A stretch of 64,000 bases of DNA from Leucobacter soli (GCF_910593785.1 NZ_CAJVAP010000004.1:62001-126000), one strand, 5' to 3'; positions 36,465 through 44,957 are shown, counted from the first letter of the stretch. Made by a program: numbers and translations. Notes: generated by a model not told the origin, from the sequence alone.

Positions 36465-37177
36465 CACAGCGCCACCGGTTCCCGGCCGTGGAGGGGCGTG
36501 GAGGGCGGGGTCCGCCCGGCCGTGCTCGCGGAGTCGACGCCACTGCCGCCGTCGCAGATCGCACCGCGGTCGAAGCGCACGGTGTGCCGCCGGATACCGC
36601 GACGATCCTGCGATCGCACGACGAGTTCCCGGGTCTCGAGGATCCCACCGCCCTGCCCGAGGCCGCTCCAGCGCGAACCGGTCACGCGCAGCGAGCCTTC
36701 TGCCCGTGGCCATTCGCCGATGACGACCAGTGCGCAGCCGTGCTCGCGCAGGCGCGCGGAGAGTCGCGCGGCGTCGCCCGGACCGACGCCGCGCGATCCT
36801 CTCCCGCCGGGGAGATGCAGCACGACGATCGAGAAGGCCTCGCTCAGCAGCCCGGTCAGCCCGAGTGCGTGATCTCCGGGGTCGGGTGCGACGATGCAGC
36901 GGTCGAGGGCGATGCCGAGCCCCGAGGCGGCCTCTGCCCCGAATGTCGAGCAGCCGATCACCGCGCACCAGAGCCCGGAGGTCGATGCCTCGGCGAGGAA
37001 GGCGAACGCCAGCGACCGAGAGCCCTGCACGGCGTAGCTCGAGCCCTTCCGCAGCACGCCCTCGGGGAGCAGCGGGGCCAGTCCCCGCGCGGTGGGCAGC
37101 GCGCGTTCGTCGAGGCGCAGCGGTTGCATCCCGGCGATGCGCTGCTGCAGCGTGCGGACGGTTGCGAGCTGATTCAT
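36464..37177 (-). CDS. imuA: ImuA-type RecA-like accessory protein
   Basis: A 237-residue protein with weak RecA-fold character: GLAPLLPEGVLRKGSSYAVQ stands where RecA has its Walker A lead-in, but the loop reads VQGSRSLAFAF with no GKT, so ATP binding is doubtful. SIVVLHLPGG is the strand 3 equivalent. It matches ImuA/ImuA' by size and by place as first gene of the imuA-imuB-dnaE2 cassette. ATG 37177 is preceded within 30 nt by a LexA box and by a GAATAT -10-like box at 6 nt, so upstream extensions of the open frame are not real. Confidence 0.8.
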   Translation of the reverse strand: MNQLATVRTLQQRIAGMQPLRLDERALPTARGLAPLLPEGVLRKGSSYAVQGSRSLAFAFLAEASTSGLWCAVIGCSTFGAEAASGLGIALDRCIVAPDPGDHALGLTGLLSEAFSIVVLHLPGGRGSRGVGPGDAARLSARLREHGCALVVIGEWPRAEGSLRVTGSRWSGLGQGGGILETRELVVRSQDRRGIRRHTVRFDRGAICDGGSGVDSASTAGRTPPSTPLHGREPVAL

Positions 37178-37183
37178 GGAGCA

Positions 37184-37189
37184 ATATTC
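37184..37189 (-). promoter_or_regulatory. -10-like box GAATAT of the mutasome operon
   Basis: GAATAT on the minus strand ends 6 nt before ATG 37177 and overlaps the edge of the LexA box, so a bound repressor would cover the promoter. Confidence 0.4.
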
Positions 37190-37203
37190 GAATGTATGTT
37201 CGA
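37188..37203 (-). promoter_or_regulatory. LexA (SOS) box upstream of imuA-imuB-dnaE2
   Basis: Plus-strand sequence TCGAATGTATGTTCGA, one base from the Gram-positive/actinobacterial LexA consensus TCGAAC-N4-GTTCGA, within a 20-bp symmetric block (attcgaa-N6-ttcgaat, 37186-37205). It sits 10 nt before the imuA start. Confidence 0.85.
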
Positions 37204-37275
37204 ATAAGTCAAGTCGGATTCGGCGCGGCGCACAGGCGCCGTTCAGCGACCTCAGCGGGTCCGCGGGCACCGGTC

Positions 37276-37281
37276 TAAGAT
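37276..37281 (+). promoter_or_regulatory. -10 box TAAGAT, leaderless start
   Basis: TAAGAT followed by 7 nt (gggaggg) and ATG 37289. It overlaps the alternative upstream ATG (37280), which argues against that start. Confidence 0.45.
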
Positions 37282-37288
37282 GGGAGGG

Positions 37289-37612
37289 ATGAACGAAGAC
37301 GACCTGGACGACTACGAACGCGAAGCCGAGCTCTCGCTGTTCCGCGAGTACCGTGACATCGTCGGCCAGTTCCGCTATGTCGTGGAGACCGAACGCCGCT
37401 TCTACCTGGCGAACGAGGTCGATCTGAAGCAGCAGAACGCCGGCAGCGACTTCTACTTCGAGCTGAGCATGAGCGACGTGTGGGTCTGGGACGTCTACCG
37501 CGCCGACCGCTTCGTGAAGTCGGTGCGCGTGCTGACGTTCAAGGACGTGAACGTCGAGGAGCTCTCGGCACGCGAGTTCAAGCTGCCGCAGGAGCTCTCG
37601 ATCGAAGACTGA
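37289..37612 (+). CDS. DUF2469 family protein
   Basis: A 107-residue acidic protein, MNEDDLDDYEREAELSLFRE, followed by conserved FRYVVETERRFYLAN and FYFELSMSDVWVWDVYR. This family is universal in actinobacteria and has no established function; it commonly precedes yraN. No membrane segment or signal. The start at 37289 rather than 37280 is chosen from the -10 position. The 128 bp to yraN hold no clear signal apart from a DnaA-box-like ttctccaca. Confidence 0.88.
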   Translation: MNEDDLDDYEREAELSLFREYRDIVGQFRYVVETERRFYLANEVDLKQQNAGSDFYFELSMSDVWVWDVYRADRFVKSVRVLTFKDVNVEELSAREFKLPQELSIED

Positions 37613-37740
37613 GGCCGGCGGGGCCGTGCCGTTCCCCGGTTCGGCGCGCACAATCGGCTGAAATCCACGGATCCCGCGACTTCTCCACAGATCCGCCCAA
37701 CCGTCCGACACTGCGCTCCCCGGCCGATCATGCTGGGTCC

Positions 37741-38169
37741 ATGAACCGCACCGCATCGCCGGACCGAGCACCGGATCCGCACCGAATCGACTCCGCACGC
37801 CGGCAGGGACCCGGGCACAACCGGGCGCTCGGCGCGCGCGGCGAAGCGCTCGCCGCCGAGTACCTGGAGGGGATCGGCTACCATCTGCTCGCTCGGAACT
37901 GGCGCAGCGGCCGAGCGGGCGAACTGGATCTCATCGCGCGTGACGGGGACGAGATCGTCGCGATCGAGGTGAAGACCCGCAGCGGGTTGCAAGCCGGTCA
38001 CCCGCTCGAGGCGATCACCCTCGCGAAGGCGCGTCGATTGCGCCGGCTGCTGCTCGACTGGGCGCATGCGCACCATGAGCGGGGCGCCGCGCTCAGAATC
38101 GATGCGATCGGCATCCTGCTGCGCCCGGATCGCGCACCCGACATCCATCATCTGCAGGGCATCTCATGA
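37741..38169 (+). CDS. YraN family (UPF0102) nuclease-fold protein
   Basis: A 142-residue protein with an RNase-H/Holliday-junction-resolvase-like fold: LGARGEALAAEYLEGIGYHL, NWRSGRAGELDLIARDGDEI and VAIEVKTRSG. The E-LD-EVK arrangement is the PD-(D/E)XK core. Around 35 extra residues precede the domain. The stop overlaps the comM-like gene start by 4 nt (ATGA), and dprA follows, the usual yraN-comM-dprA cluster linked to DNA uptake and recombination. Activity has not been firmly assigned to the family. Confidence 0.88.
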   Translation: MNRTASPDRAPDPHRIDSARRQGPGHNRALGARGEALAAEYLEGIGYHLLARNWRSGRAGELDLIARDGDEIVAIEVKTRSGLQAGHPLEAITLAKARRLRRLLLDWAHAHHERGAALRIDAIGILLRPDRAPDIHHLQGIS

Positions 38170-39722
38170 GCAGCACGGTCGCACGTGCCGCCGCGATCGC
38201 CCTCACCGGCTTGGAGGGCACGCCCGTACTGGTCGAGGCCGCGCTCTCGAATCAGCTGCCCGGGATGGCGATCATCGGGCTCCCGGATCCGGCGATCGCC
38301 GAGGCGAAGCAGCGGGTGCGGCTCGCGATCCAACGCGCCGGGGTGACCACGCAGAGCAGATTCGTGGTCGTCAACCTCTCCCCGGCGGCCCTGCCGAAAC
38401 AGGGCTCGGGGTTCGACCTCGCGATCGCGCTCTCCATCGCGGCGGCGGCCGGGCAGGCGCCGGAGGCGGGAATGCCGGTCACCGCGCATCTCGGCGAGCT
38501 CGGCCTCGACGGCGGGCTGCGCCGCCCGCCCGGCCTGCTCGGCGCGGTACTGGCGGCCCGAGGGCTCGGGTTCGAACGCGTCATGGTGCCCGACAGCTGC
38601 GCGCGGGAGGCCGCGCTCGTACCCGGGATCGAGGTCATCGCGGTACGCGATCTCGCCGGTGCGCTCGCCTGGTACCGCGGCGACGCCGACGGCTGGCGAG
38701 TGGGCGCGTCCGACGACGACCCCTCGGACACGGCTGAACGTCCCGAGGGTGCCGATCGATCGGACATGGCCGAGGTGATCGGGCAGCCCGAGGCCGTCGA
38801 GGCCATGGTCGTCGCAGCGGCGGGGCGGCACCACCTCTCCATGGTCGGGCCCCCGGGAGCAGGCAAGACGCTGCTCGCGACCAGACTGCCCACCATCCTG
38901 CCGGATCTCGATGAAGACGAGCAGATCGTCGCCAGCAGTATCGCCTCGCTCGGCGGCAACCCGCTGACCGAACTCGTGACGCGCCCGCCCTTCGAGAGCC
39001 CGCACCACACCGCCTCCTCGGTCTCGATCATCGGCGGAGGCGCCGGCGGGGCCGTGCGCCCGGGGGCCATCACCCGCGCCTGCCACGGCGTGCTCTTCCT
39101 CGACGAGACTCCGCAGTTCCCGAGCGCCGTGCTCGATGGACTGCGGCAACCGCTCGAGAGCGGCACGGTCGAGATCCACCGCGCGAAGGTGCGCGCGCTC
39201 CTTCCCGCCCGGGTGCAACTGATCCTCGCAGCGAACCCCTGCCCCTGCGGCAACGCCGGTTCTCCTGAGACCGCTGCGGAGTGCCGCTGCACCCCGCTGA
39301 TGCGCACCAGGTACCTGGGTCGGGTGTCCGGGCCGCTCGTCGACCGGATCGACCTGAGACTCTCCGTGCGACGGATCTCGAGTGCGCTGCCCGCACTGGC
39401 GGAGGAGCCGCGACCGACGAGCGCCCAGCTGCGTCGGCGCGTGGTCGAGGCCCGCGCCCGCGCCGCAGATCGGCTCCGCGGAACCCCGTGGTGCGTGAAC
39501 GCCGAGGTTCCCGGAAGCTGGCTGCGCGGACCGGGCGCGCGGCCGAGCCGCGCGGAGACCGCGGTCCTGGACCAGGCGCTGGCGCGAGGCGCCCTCACCA
39601 TGCGCGGCTACGACCGAGCGCTGCGTCTCGGCTGGACCCTCGCCGACCTGGCGGGCAATGAGCGGCCGGGGCGTGGAGAGCTCGCGCAGGCGCTCGCACT
39701 GCGCGGAGGGGCAACCCTATGA
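38166..39722 (+). CDS. YifB/ComM family AAA+ ATPase
   Basis: A 518-residue Mg-chelatase-like protein. An N-terminal Lon-substrate-like domain (LVEAALSNQLPGMAIIGLPD) precedes the AAA module with Walker A GPPGAGKTLLATRLP (near residue 228), Walker B HGVLFLDE and the cysteine-rich LAANPCPCGNAG segment. A C-terminal Mg-chelatase domain ends in MRGYDRALRLGWTLADLAG. ComM relatives act as hexameric branch-migration helicases in natural transformation. ATG 38166 is coupled to yraN and the stop overlaps the dprA ATG (ATGA). Confidence 0.92.
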   Translation: MSSTVARAAAIALTGLEGTPVLVEAALSNQLPGMAIIGLPDPAIAEAKQRVRLAIQRAGVTTQSRFVVVNLSPAALPKQGSGFDLAIALSIAAAAGQAPEAGMPVTAHLGELGLDGGLRRPPGLLGAVLAARGLGFERVMVPDSCAREAALVPGIEVIAVRDLAGALAWYRGDADGWRVGASDDDPSDTAERPEGADRSDMAEVIGQPEAVEAMVVAAAGRHHLSMVGPPGAGKTLLATRLPTILPDLDEDEQIVASSIASLGGNPLTELVTRPPFESPHHTASSVSIIGGGAGGAVRPGAITRACHGVLFLDETPQFPSAVLDGLRQPLESGTVEIHRAKVRALLPARVQLILAANPCPCGNAGSPETAAECRCTPLMRTRYLGRVSGPLVDRIDLRLSVRRISSALPALAEEPRPTSAQLRRRVVEARARAADRLRGTPWCVNAEVPGSWLRGPGARPSRAETAVLDQALARGALTMRGYDRALRLGWTLADLAGNERPGRGELAQALALRGGATL

Positions 39723-41017
39723 CCGGGCACGGCGTCGAGCCGCAACTGGCGGTCGACCCCCGGCTCCGGGCGAAGCTCGCGCGCCTGAGAAGCCCGGACC
39801 AGCCGAATACGGAAGACGAGTCGGAGCGGAGCTGCGAGGACACCTTGCTCGCACGTATCGCCTGGTCCCGACTCGTGGAGCCCGGCGACGGGACCGCCGG
39901 CGCGCTCCTCGCCGCGCTCGGCCCGGCGCCGGCACTGCGCCTCCTCATCGAAGGCGTCTCCTCTCGCGCCATCGCCGAGCGCGCCGAAGCTGCGGGTGCC
40001 GACCTCGCCCGGCGTAATCTCGACGAGGCGCTCGATCGCTGGCGGCCACGACTCGACCGCCGGGCGACGCTCGGCGATATCGAGCGGGCGATCGCCGCCG
40101 GGCTCCGAGTGATCATGCCGGGCGACTCCTGCTGGCCCGAGGGCTTCGCGGATCTCGGGGCGCATGCCCCGACCGTGCTCTGGACCCGAGGCGACCCCGC
40201 ACTCCTGAGAGCGCCGGGTCTCTCCGTCGTCGGAGCACGGGCGGCTACGGGCTACGGCTCCCACGTCACGGCGGAGATCGTCGACGGGGTCTGCGCCGCC
40301 GGGATCGTGATCGTGTCGGGTGCGGCCTACGGGATCGACGCGGTCGCCCACCGCACGGCGCTCGCCGCCGAGGCGCCGACCGTTGCCGTGCTCGCCGGCG
40401 GAGCCGATCGTGCGTACCCGCAGGCGCACGATTCCCTGCTCGAACGCATCGGACGCGAAGGTCTGGTCTGCGCCGAGATGATCCCCGGATCAGCGCCGAC
40501 CAAATGGCGCTTCCGAGCGCGGAACCGGCTGATCGCCGCGCTCACCCCGGCGACGCTCGTGACGGAGGCGGGAATCCGCTCGGGCTCGATCAATACCGCC
40601 GGTCACGCAGCAACGCTCGGTCGGGCGCTGGGCGCGGTGCCGGGGCCGGTCACCTCTGCGGCGTCGACCGGTTGCCATCTGCTGATCCGCGAGTACGGCG
40701 CCATGCTGGTCGCGAACGCCCGCGAGGCCTGCGAACTGCTCGACATCGGCGACCAGTTGGAGCTGTTCGGGAAGGAGCGGCTCGACGGGGTCGGCGGAGC
40801 CGCCGGGGCCGGCGAGCAGCGCGTCCCGCCGGTGCACGAACGGGTGCTCGACGCGATCCCGCTTCGCGGAGGACGTACGTCGGACGACATCGCCAGGCGT
40901 GCGGGCCTGAGTCCCACGGAGACGCGGGGAGCGCTGGCCGAGCTCGAGCTGCTCGGCCGCGTGCGCAACGCGGAGACCGCAGGAGGGGGCGAGCTGCGCT
41001 GGTCGTTGAGCCGTTGA
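39719..41017 (+). CDS. dprA: DNA-processing protein DprA
   Basis: A 432-residue protein. The central Rossmann-like domain has LSVVGARAATGYG, VIVSGAAYGIDAVAHR, VAVLAGGADRAYPQAH, RFRARNRLIAALTPATLVTE and GSINTAGHAATLGRALGAVP, all typical of DprA. A C-terminal winged-helix domain (RTSDDIARRAGLSPTETRGA) follows. The first 60 residues are a poorly conserved extension. It loads RecA on incoming single-stranded DNA. ATG 39719 is coupled to the comM-like gene. Confidence 0.93.
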   Translation: MTGHGVEPQLAVDPRLRAKLARLRSPDQPNTEDESERSCEDTLLARIAWSRLVEPGDGTAGALLAALGPAPALRLLIEGVSSRAIAERAEAAGADLARRNLDEALDRWRPRLDRRATLGDIERAIAAGLRVIMPGDSCWPEGFADLGAHAPTVLWTRGDPALLRAPGLSVVGARAATGYGSHVTAEIVDGVCAAGIVIVSGAAYGIDAVAHRTALAAEAPTVAVLAGGADRAYPQAHDSLLERIGREGLVCAEMIPGSAPTKWRFRARNRLIAALTPATLVTEAGIRSGSINTAGHAATLGRALGAVPGPVTSAASTGCHLLIREYGAMLVANAREACELLDIGDQLELFGKERLDGVGGAAGAGEQRVPPVHERVLDAIPLRGGRTSDDIARRAGLSPTETRGALAELELLGRVRNAETAGGGELRWSLSR

Positions 41018-41142
41018 GGGCGGCGGGAAGGCCGGTGATGAGGTCGGCGCGGCATCGAGACCGGGATCCTCATCGCTTCAGCGCGACGAGAGGGACGGCG
41101 ACTCGCCGGAGGCGGAGGCCACCGGAGAGCGGCCGGTGCCTC

Positions 41143-41148
41143 GAGAAT
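41143..41148 (+). promoter_or_regulatory. -10-like box GAGAAT, leaderless start of xerC
   Basis: GAGAAT, then 6 nt (gagagt) and ATG 41155; no ribosome site. Confidence 0.4.
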
Positions 41149-41154
41149 GAGAGT

Positions 41155-42099
41155 ATGCGGCTGAACGAGGCGATCGACGGGTTCCTCGCCGCTGTGGAAT
41201 TCGAGTACGGGTACTCGCCGCACACGATCAAGGCGTACCGCCGAGATCTGCGAGATCTCGCGGAGTTCGCGGTGGCGGACGATCCCGATGCGGAGCCCGG
41301 CGCGATCGATCTGGAGACGCTCGACCTCGAGCTGCTGCGTGCCTGGCTGTGGGAGCGCCAGCAGCGCGGACTGGCGCCGAGCACCCTCGCCCGGAACGTG
41401 GCGGCGCTCAAGTCCTTCGGCACCTGGCTCGAGCACCGACGGCTGGTGCCGGGCAATCCGGCGTCCCGGCTGCGCGCGCCCAAGAAAGCCGGCACGCTGC
41501 CCCGGGTGCTCAGCGAAGATCAGATCGGCGAGATCCTCGCCAGGGCCGGCACCCGCGCCGGCGGCGGAGAGCCGAAGGACATCCGCGATCTGGCTGTGCT
41601 GGAGCTGCTCTACGCCGCCGCGCTGCGCGTCTCGGAGCTGTGCGATCTGCAGCGGAGCGGGCTTGATCTGCGCGAGCGGACCGTGCGCGTCGTCGGCAAG
41701 GGGAACAAGGAGCGGATCGTGCCGCTCGGCCTCCCGGCCGCGCAGGCCGTCTCGGACTATCTGGAGCGCGCCAGGCCGGTGCTGCGCGAGCGCACCGACG
41801 CCCGGAATTCGGTCGGCGCCGAGGACGCGCTCTTCCTCGGCACGGACGGCGGACGGCTCACACCTGCAGCCGTCTACCGCCTCGTCGCCCGCGAACTCGC
41901 GCAGGAGCCGGGAGGCGGCCCGCGCGGCCCGCATACGCTGCGGCACACCGCTGCCACGCACCTGTTGAACGGCGGGGCCGACCTGCGCGTCGTGCAGGAG
42001 ATGCTGGGTCACGCGAGCCTCGGCAGCACGCAGGTGTACACGCACGTCTCGACCGAGCGACTTGCCCAGACCTATCGACAGGCCCACCCCCGGGCCTGA
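41155..42099 (+). CDS. xerC: Site-specific tyrosine recombinase XerC
   Basis: A 314-residue tyrosine recombinase of normal Xer length. N-terminal SAM-like domain (EYGYSPHTIKAYRRDLRDL) and catalytic residues: Arg in AALRVSELCDL, Lys in VVGKGNKERIVPLG, H-x-x-R in HTLRHTAATHLL, His in LGHASLGSTQ and the nucleophile Tyr in QVYTHVS. Its place downstream of dprA, ahead of the rpsB cluster, is the usual one for chromosomal XerC, so it is housekeeping dimer resolution rather than a mobile-element integrase. Ends directly against the convergent M23 gene. Confidence 0.9.
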   Translation: MRLNEAIDGFLAAVEFEYGYSPHTIKAYRRDLRDLAEFAVADDPDAEPGAIDLETLDLELLRAWLWERQQRGLAPSTLARNVAALKSFGTWLEHRRLVPGNPASRLRAPKKAGTLPRVLSEDQIGEILARAGTRAGGGEPKDIRDLAVLELLYAAALRVSELCDLQRSGLDLRERTVRVVGKGNKERIVPLGLPAAQAVSDYLERARPVLRERTDARNSVGAEDALFLGTDGGRLTPAAVYRLVARELAQEPGGGPRGPHTLRHTAATHLLNGGADLRVVQEMLGHASLGSTQVYTHVSTERLAQTYRQAHPRA

Positions 42100-42708
42100 T
42101 CACCACGGCAGCAGGATCGGGCGCGTGCGCAGGAAGCGCAGCGGGTTGACGTACTCGCCGTCGACGCGCACGCCCAGATGCAGGCAGTGCTCGGTGCAGT
42201 GGCCGCCGGTCGGAGCTCGGGCCTCGCCCGGAGCGCGCGCGGCGACCGCGCCGATCCGGTCGCCGCGTGCGACGGGATCACCCGCGCGCAGAGGGCTCTC
42301 CACCGGTTCCAACGACACCACGGTCCGCTCGTCGAGGCGGATCGAGAGCACGGGGCGATCCACCACCGTGCCGGAGAACGACACCGTGCCCGACGCGGGG
42401 GCGCGGGCGATGTCCCCTGTCGACGCGGGCAGATCGATTCCGCGGTGCCCCGCGCGGTAGGGCCCGTTCGGCAGCGAGAAGGCGGCGGATACCCGCAACG
42501 GTTCGCCGAGCGGCGGGAACCAAGGCTCTGAACGCGCAGCGGCGATCTCGGCGAACCGGTGCGGTGCGGCGTGCGGGTGAGGACGCGACTCGGGGGAGGC
42601 GGCGGCTGCCATAGGCGGTGCCGGGCCCGCCGGGGCGATGAGCACGGCGATGAGGGCAGCCGTGCATGCGGCGACCGCGAGCGCCGCTCCGCGATTGAGG
42701 ATCTCCAT
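42100..42708 (-). CDS. Secreted M23-family peptidase-like protein
   Basis: A 202-residue exported protein with a signal peptide (residues 1-36, hydrophobic core [15 protein letters not shown]). Domain: [16 protein letters not shown] supplies the first zinc residues (H...D) and [20 protein letters not shown] holds the second site. At the usual HxH position the first histidine reads cysteine (CLH), as is common in actinobacterial relatives, with a histidine one residue earlier. It probably cuts or binds peptidoglycan cross-links. ATG 42708 divergent from rpsB; convergent stop with xerC. Confidence 0.85.
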   Translation of the reverse strand: MEILNRGAALAVAACTAALIAVLIAPAGPAPPMAAAASPESRPHPHAAPHRFAEIAAARSEPWFPPLGEPLRVSAAFSLPNGPYRAGHRGIDLPASTGDIARAPASGTVSFSGTVVDRPVLSIRLDERTVVSLEPVESPLRAGDPVARGDRIGAVAARAPGEARAPTGGHCTEHCLHLGVRVDGEYVNPLRFLRTRPILLPW

Positions 42709-42819
42709 GCCTCAGAGGCTCTCACCACGGAGGAGCGGGGAGGCCGTCGATCCGCGGATCTGTGGAGAGCCGGCTGGAAGGCCCGGAACTCCCCGGTTGT
42801 GAGCGCCGAAGCCGGCGCC

Positions 42820-42855
42820 GAATCGAGGACTGAATCGAGGACCGAATCGAGCAGC
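42820..42855 (+). repeat. 3 x 12-bp repeat upstream of the rpsB promoter
   Basis: Three head-to-tail copies of gaatcgaggact (second copy ends acc; third gaatcgagcagc). The array ends 19 bp before the -10 box, covering the -35 and upstream region. Confidence 0.75.
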
Positions 42856-42874
42856 GGAGCCGTTCTCCTGGTGC

Positions 42875-42880
42875 TACACT
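42875..42880 (+). promoter_or_regulatory. -10 box TACACT of rpsB
   Basis: TACACT, about 190 nt before rpsB. No good TTGACA-like -35 is seen at 17-18 bp, which may mean activator use or a weak -35. Confidence 0.5.
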
Positions 42881-42886
42881 GGTTCC

Positions 42887-43074
42887 GCACCTCGAAAGAG
42901 GTGACTTCGCGTGCCCGCACGAGGCGAACCGCCGACGGTCCGATCCGACACACCGCTGATTCAGCGCAACGTCGAATCGGTGGTGGTGACCCGGGGCACC
43001 AGGTTTCGGAGCATCCGCTCACGGAAGACAACCGCAATCGCGCGCCCATCGGCGCGCAGAACAGGAGAACGGCC
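42887..43074 (+). promoter_or_regulatory. Long rpsB 5' leader
   Basis: About 188 nt between the inferred start and the rpsB ATG, with no open frame of note. It opens with a perfect 6-bp hairpin closed by a GAAA loop (cacctcgaaagaggtg, 42889-42904) and ends in a ribosome site (acaggagaac). Ribosomal protein S2 regulates its own leader in several bacteria, so a regulatory RNA is plausible. The gene-free interval from 42709 also contains the 12-bp repeats. Confidence 0.45.
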
Positions 43075-43968
43075 ATGGCCGTCGTCACCATTCGCCAGCT
43101 GCTCGACAGCGGCGTGCACTTCGGGCACCAGACCCGCCGCTGGAACCCGAAGATGAAGCGCTTCATCTTCACCGAGCGCTCGGGCATCTACATCATCGAC
43201 CTTCAGCAGTCGCTGCACTACATCGATGAGGCCTACGACTTCGTGAAGAACACCGTCGCACGCGGCGGCAACATCCTCTTCGTCGGCACCAAGAAGCAGG
43301 CGCAGGAGGCCATCGCCGAGCAGGCCGATCGCGTCAACCAGCCCTACGTGAACCAGCGCTGGCTCGGTGGTCTGCTGACCAACTTCCAGACCGTCACCAG
43401 CCGTCTCGAGCGGATGAAGGAGCTCGAGCAGCTCGACTTCGAGGGTGGCACCAGCGGCTTCACCAAGAAGGAGCTGCTGCTCAAGAAGCGCGAGCTCGAG
43501 AAGCTGCAGAAGTCGCTCGGCGGTATCCGTCATATGACGAAGACGCCGTCGGCGCTCTGGGTGGTCGACACCAAGAAGGAGCACCTGGCCATCGACGAGG
43601 CCAAGAAGCTCGGCATCCCCGTGATCGCGATCCTCGACACGAACTGCGATCCCGACGAGGTCACCTACCCGATCCCGGGCAACGACGATGCGATCCGTTC
43701 GGTCGCGCTGCTCACCCGCGTGATCGCCGACGCCGCTGCCGAGGGCCTCATGGAGCGCCACCAGAAGAGCTCCGGTGACGAGGCTGCGGCCGAGCCGCTC
43801 GCCGAGTGGGAGGTCGAGCTGCTGAACGCCGAGAAGGGCGACGCCGCTGCCGAGGCCCCGGCTGCTGAAGAGGCTCCGGCCGCTGAAGAGGCGCCTGCCG
43901 CCGAGGCTCCCGTCGCGGAGGCCGCTGCCGAGGAGGCTCCCGCCGCCGAGGCTCCGGCTGCCGAGTAA
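43075..43968 (+). CDS. rpsB: 30S ribosomal protein S2
   Basis: A 297-residue S2. Core residues 1-235 are canonical: [54 protein letters not shown] and [13 protein letters not shown]. The last ~45 residues form an alanine/glutamate/proline repeat tail ([18 protein letters not shown]), longer than in enterobacteria and typical of some actinobacteria. ATG 43075 has a GGAG site 7 nt upstream. First gene of the rpsB-tsf pair. Confidence 0.97.
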   Translation: MAVVTIRQLLDSGVHFGHQTRRWNPKMKRFIFTERSGIYIIDLQQSLHYIDEAYDFVKNTVARGGNILFVGTKKQAQEAIAEQADRVNQPYVNQRWLGGLLTNFQTVTSRLERMKELEQLDFEGGTSGFTKKELLLKKRELEKLQKSLGGIRHMTKTPSALWVVDTKKEHLAIDEAKKLGIPVIAILDTNCDPDEVTYPIPGNDDAIRSVALLTRVIADAAAEGLMERHQKSSGDEAAAEPLAEWEVELLNAEKGDAAAEAPAAEEAPAAEEAPAAEAPVAEAAAEEAPAAEAPAAE

Positions 43969-44011
43969 GCAGCGAAGCACCCGAGCATTTCGGGACACCG
44001 TAAGCATGTAG

Positions 44012-44048
44012 GTCCTGCGGCGGAGCGCCGGTCGCGTCGCCGCAGGAC
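44012..44048 (+). terminator. Attenuator-like hairpin between rpsB and tsf
   Basis: Perfect 11-bp arms gtcctgcggcg / cgccgcaggac around a 15-nt loop, with no T-run, 25 nt before tsf. It may partly reduce read-through or protect the rpsB message rather than stop transcription. Confidence 0.45.
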
Positions 44049-44072
44049 GTCAAGACAATCGAAGGAGTCACT

Positions 44073-44903
44073 ATGGCTGCAGTAAGCATGGCCGCTGTGA
44101 AGGAACTGCGCGAGCGCCTCGGCGCCGGCATGGTCGACAGCAAGAACGCCCTGGTCGAGGCGGATGGCGACATCGAGAAGGCCATCGAGATCCTGCGTCT
44201 CAAGGGCCTCAAGGGCGTCGCCAAGCGCGAGGGCCGCGAGGCGAGCGAAGGTCTCGTCGCCGTCGCGCAGCGCGACGGCGCGGCGACCCTGATCGAGCTG
44301 GTCTGCGAGACCGACTTCGTGGCGAAGAACGAGAAGTTCCTCGCGCTCGGCGACAAGGTCCTCGCGGCCGTCGCGGATGCCGGTGCGAAGACTCTCGAGG
44401 AGGCCCTCGCGGCCCCGCTCGAGAACGGCACCGTCGAGTCGGCCATCACCGACGAGTCGGCGATCATCGGCGAGAAGATCCAGCTGCGCCGCGTCGTGGT
44501 CGTCGAGGCGCCGAGCACCGCAGTCTACCTGCACCGCACCTCGAAGGATCTGCCCCCGCAGATCGGCGTGATCGTGGGCTACGAGGGCGCTGACGAGAAG
44601 GTCGCGACCAGCATCGCCCAGCACATCTCGTTCGCGGAGCCGCTCTACGTGAGCCGCGAAGAGGTGCCGCAGGCGGATGTCGACAAGGAGCGCGACATCG
44701 TCACCGAGATCTCGAAGAACGAGGGCAAGCCCGAGGCCGCCCTCCCGAAGATCATCGAGGGCCGTCTGAACGCGTTCTTCAAGCAGATCGTGCTGAGCGA
44801 GCAGGAGCACGCCCTCGACTCCGAGAAGCGTTCGGTCGCCAAGGTGGCCGAGGCCGCCGGGATCGTCGTGACCGGTTTCGCACGCGGCAAGGTCGGTGCG
44901 TAA
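44073..44903 (+). CDS. tsf: Elongation factor Ts
   Basis: A 276-residue nucleotide-exchange factor for EF-Tu. Residues 6-60 are the UBA-like domain (VKELRERLGAGMVDSKNALV, KAIEILRLKGL). The core contains LIELVCETDFVAKNEKF, the conserved TDFVA contact region. QIVLSEQEHALDSEKRSVAK near the C-terminus is also typical. ATG 44073 is chosen because the GGAG site lies 7 nt upstream; an internal ATG at 44088 would remove five residues. It ends in a strong terminator. Confidence 0.97.
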   Translation: MAAVSMAAVKELRERLGAGMVDSKNALVEADGDIEKAIEILRLKGLKGVAKREGREASEGLVAVAQRDGAATLIELVCETDFVAKNEKFLALGDKVLAAVADAGAKTLEEALAAPLENGTVESAITDESAIIGEKIQLRRVVVVEAPSTAVYLHRTSKDLPPQIGVIVGYEGADEKVATSIAQHISFAEPLYVSREEVPQADVDKERDIVTEISKNEGKPEAALPKIIEGRLNAFFKQIVLSEQEHALDSEKRSVAKVAEAAGIVVTGFARGKVGA

Positions 44904-44923
44904 GCACGACTTCCCGAACAGGT

Positions 44924-44957
44924 GGGCCCGGGTCGTTCTCGACCCGGGCCCTTCCTC
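44924..44957 (+). terminator. Rho-independent terminator after tsf
   Basis: Perfect 12-bp stem gggcccgggtcg / cgacccgggccc with a TTCT loop, followed by ttcctct. Confidence 0.9.

Noticed and set aside
37178-37798. Upstream extension of the imuA frame
   Set aside because: It would place the LexA box inside the coding sequence and cover DUF2469 in antisense.
41155-42099. XerC as a sign of an integrated mobile element
   Set aside because: Normal length, catalytic set and housekeeping position next to dprA; no attachment-site duplication or phage genes.
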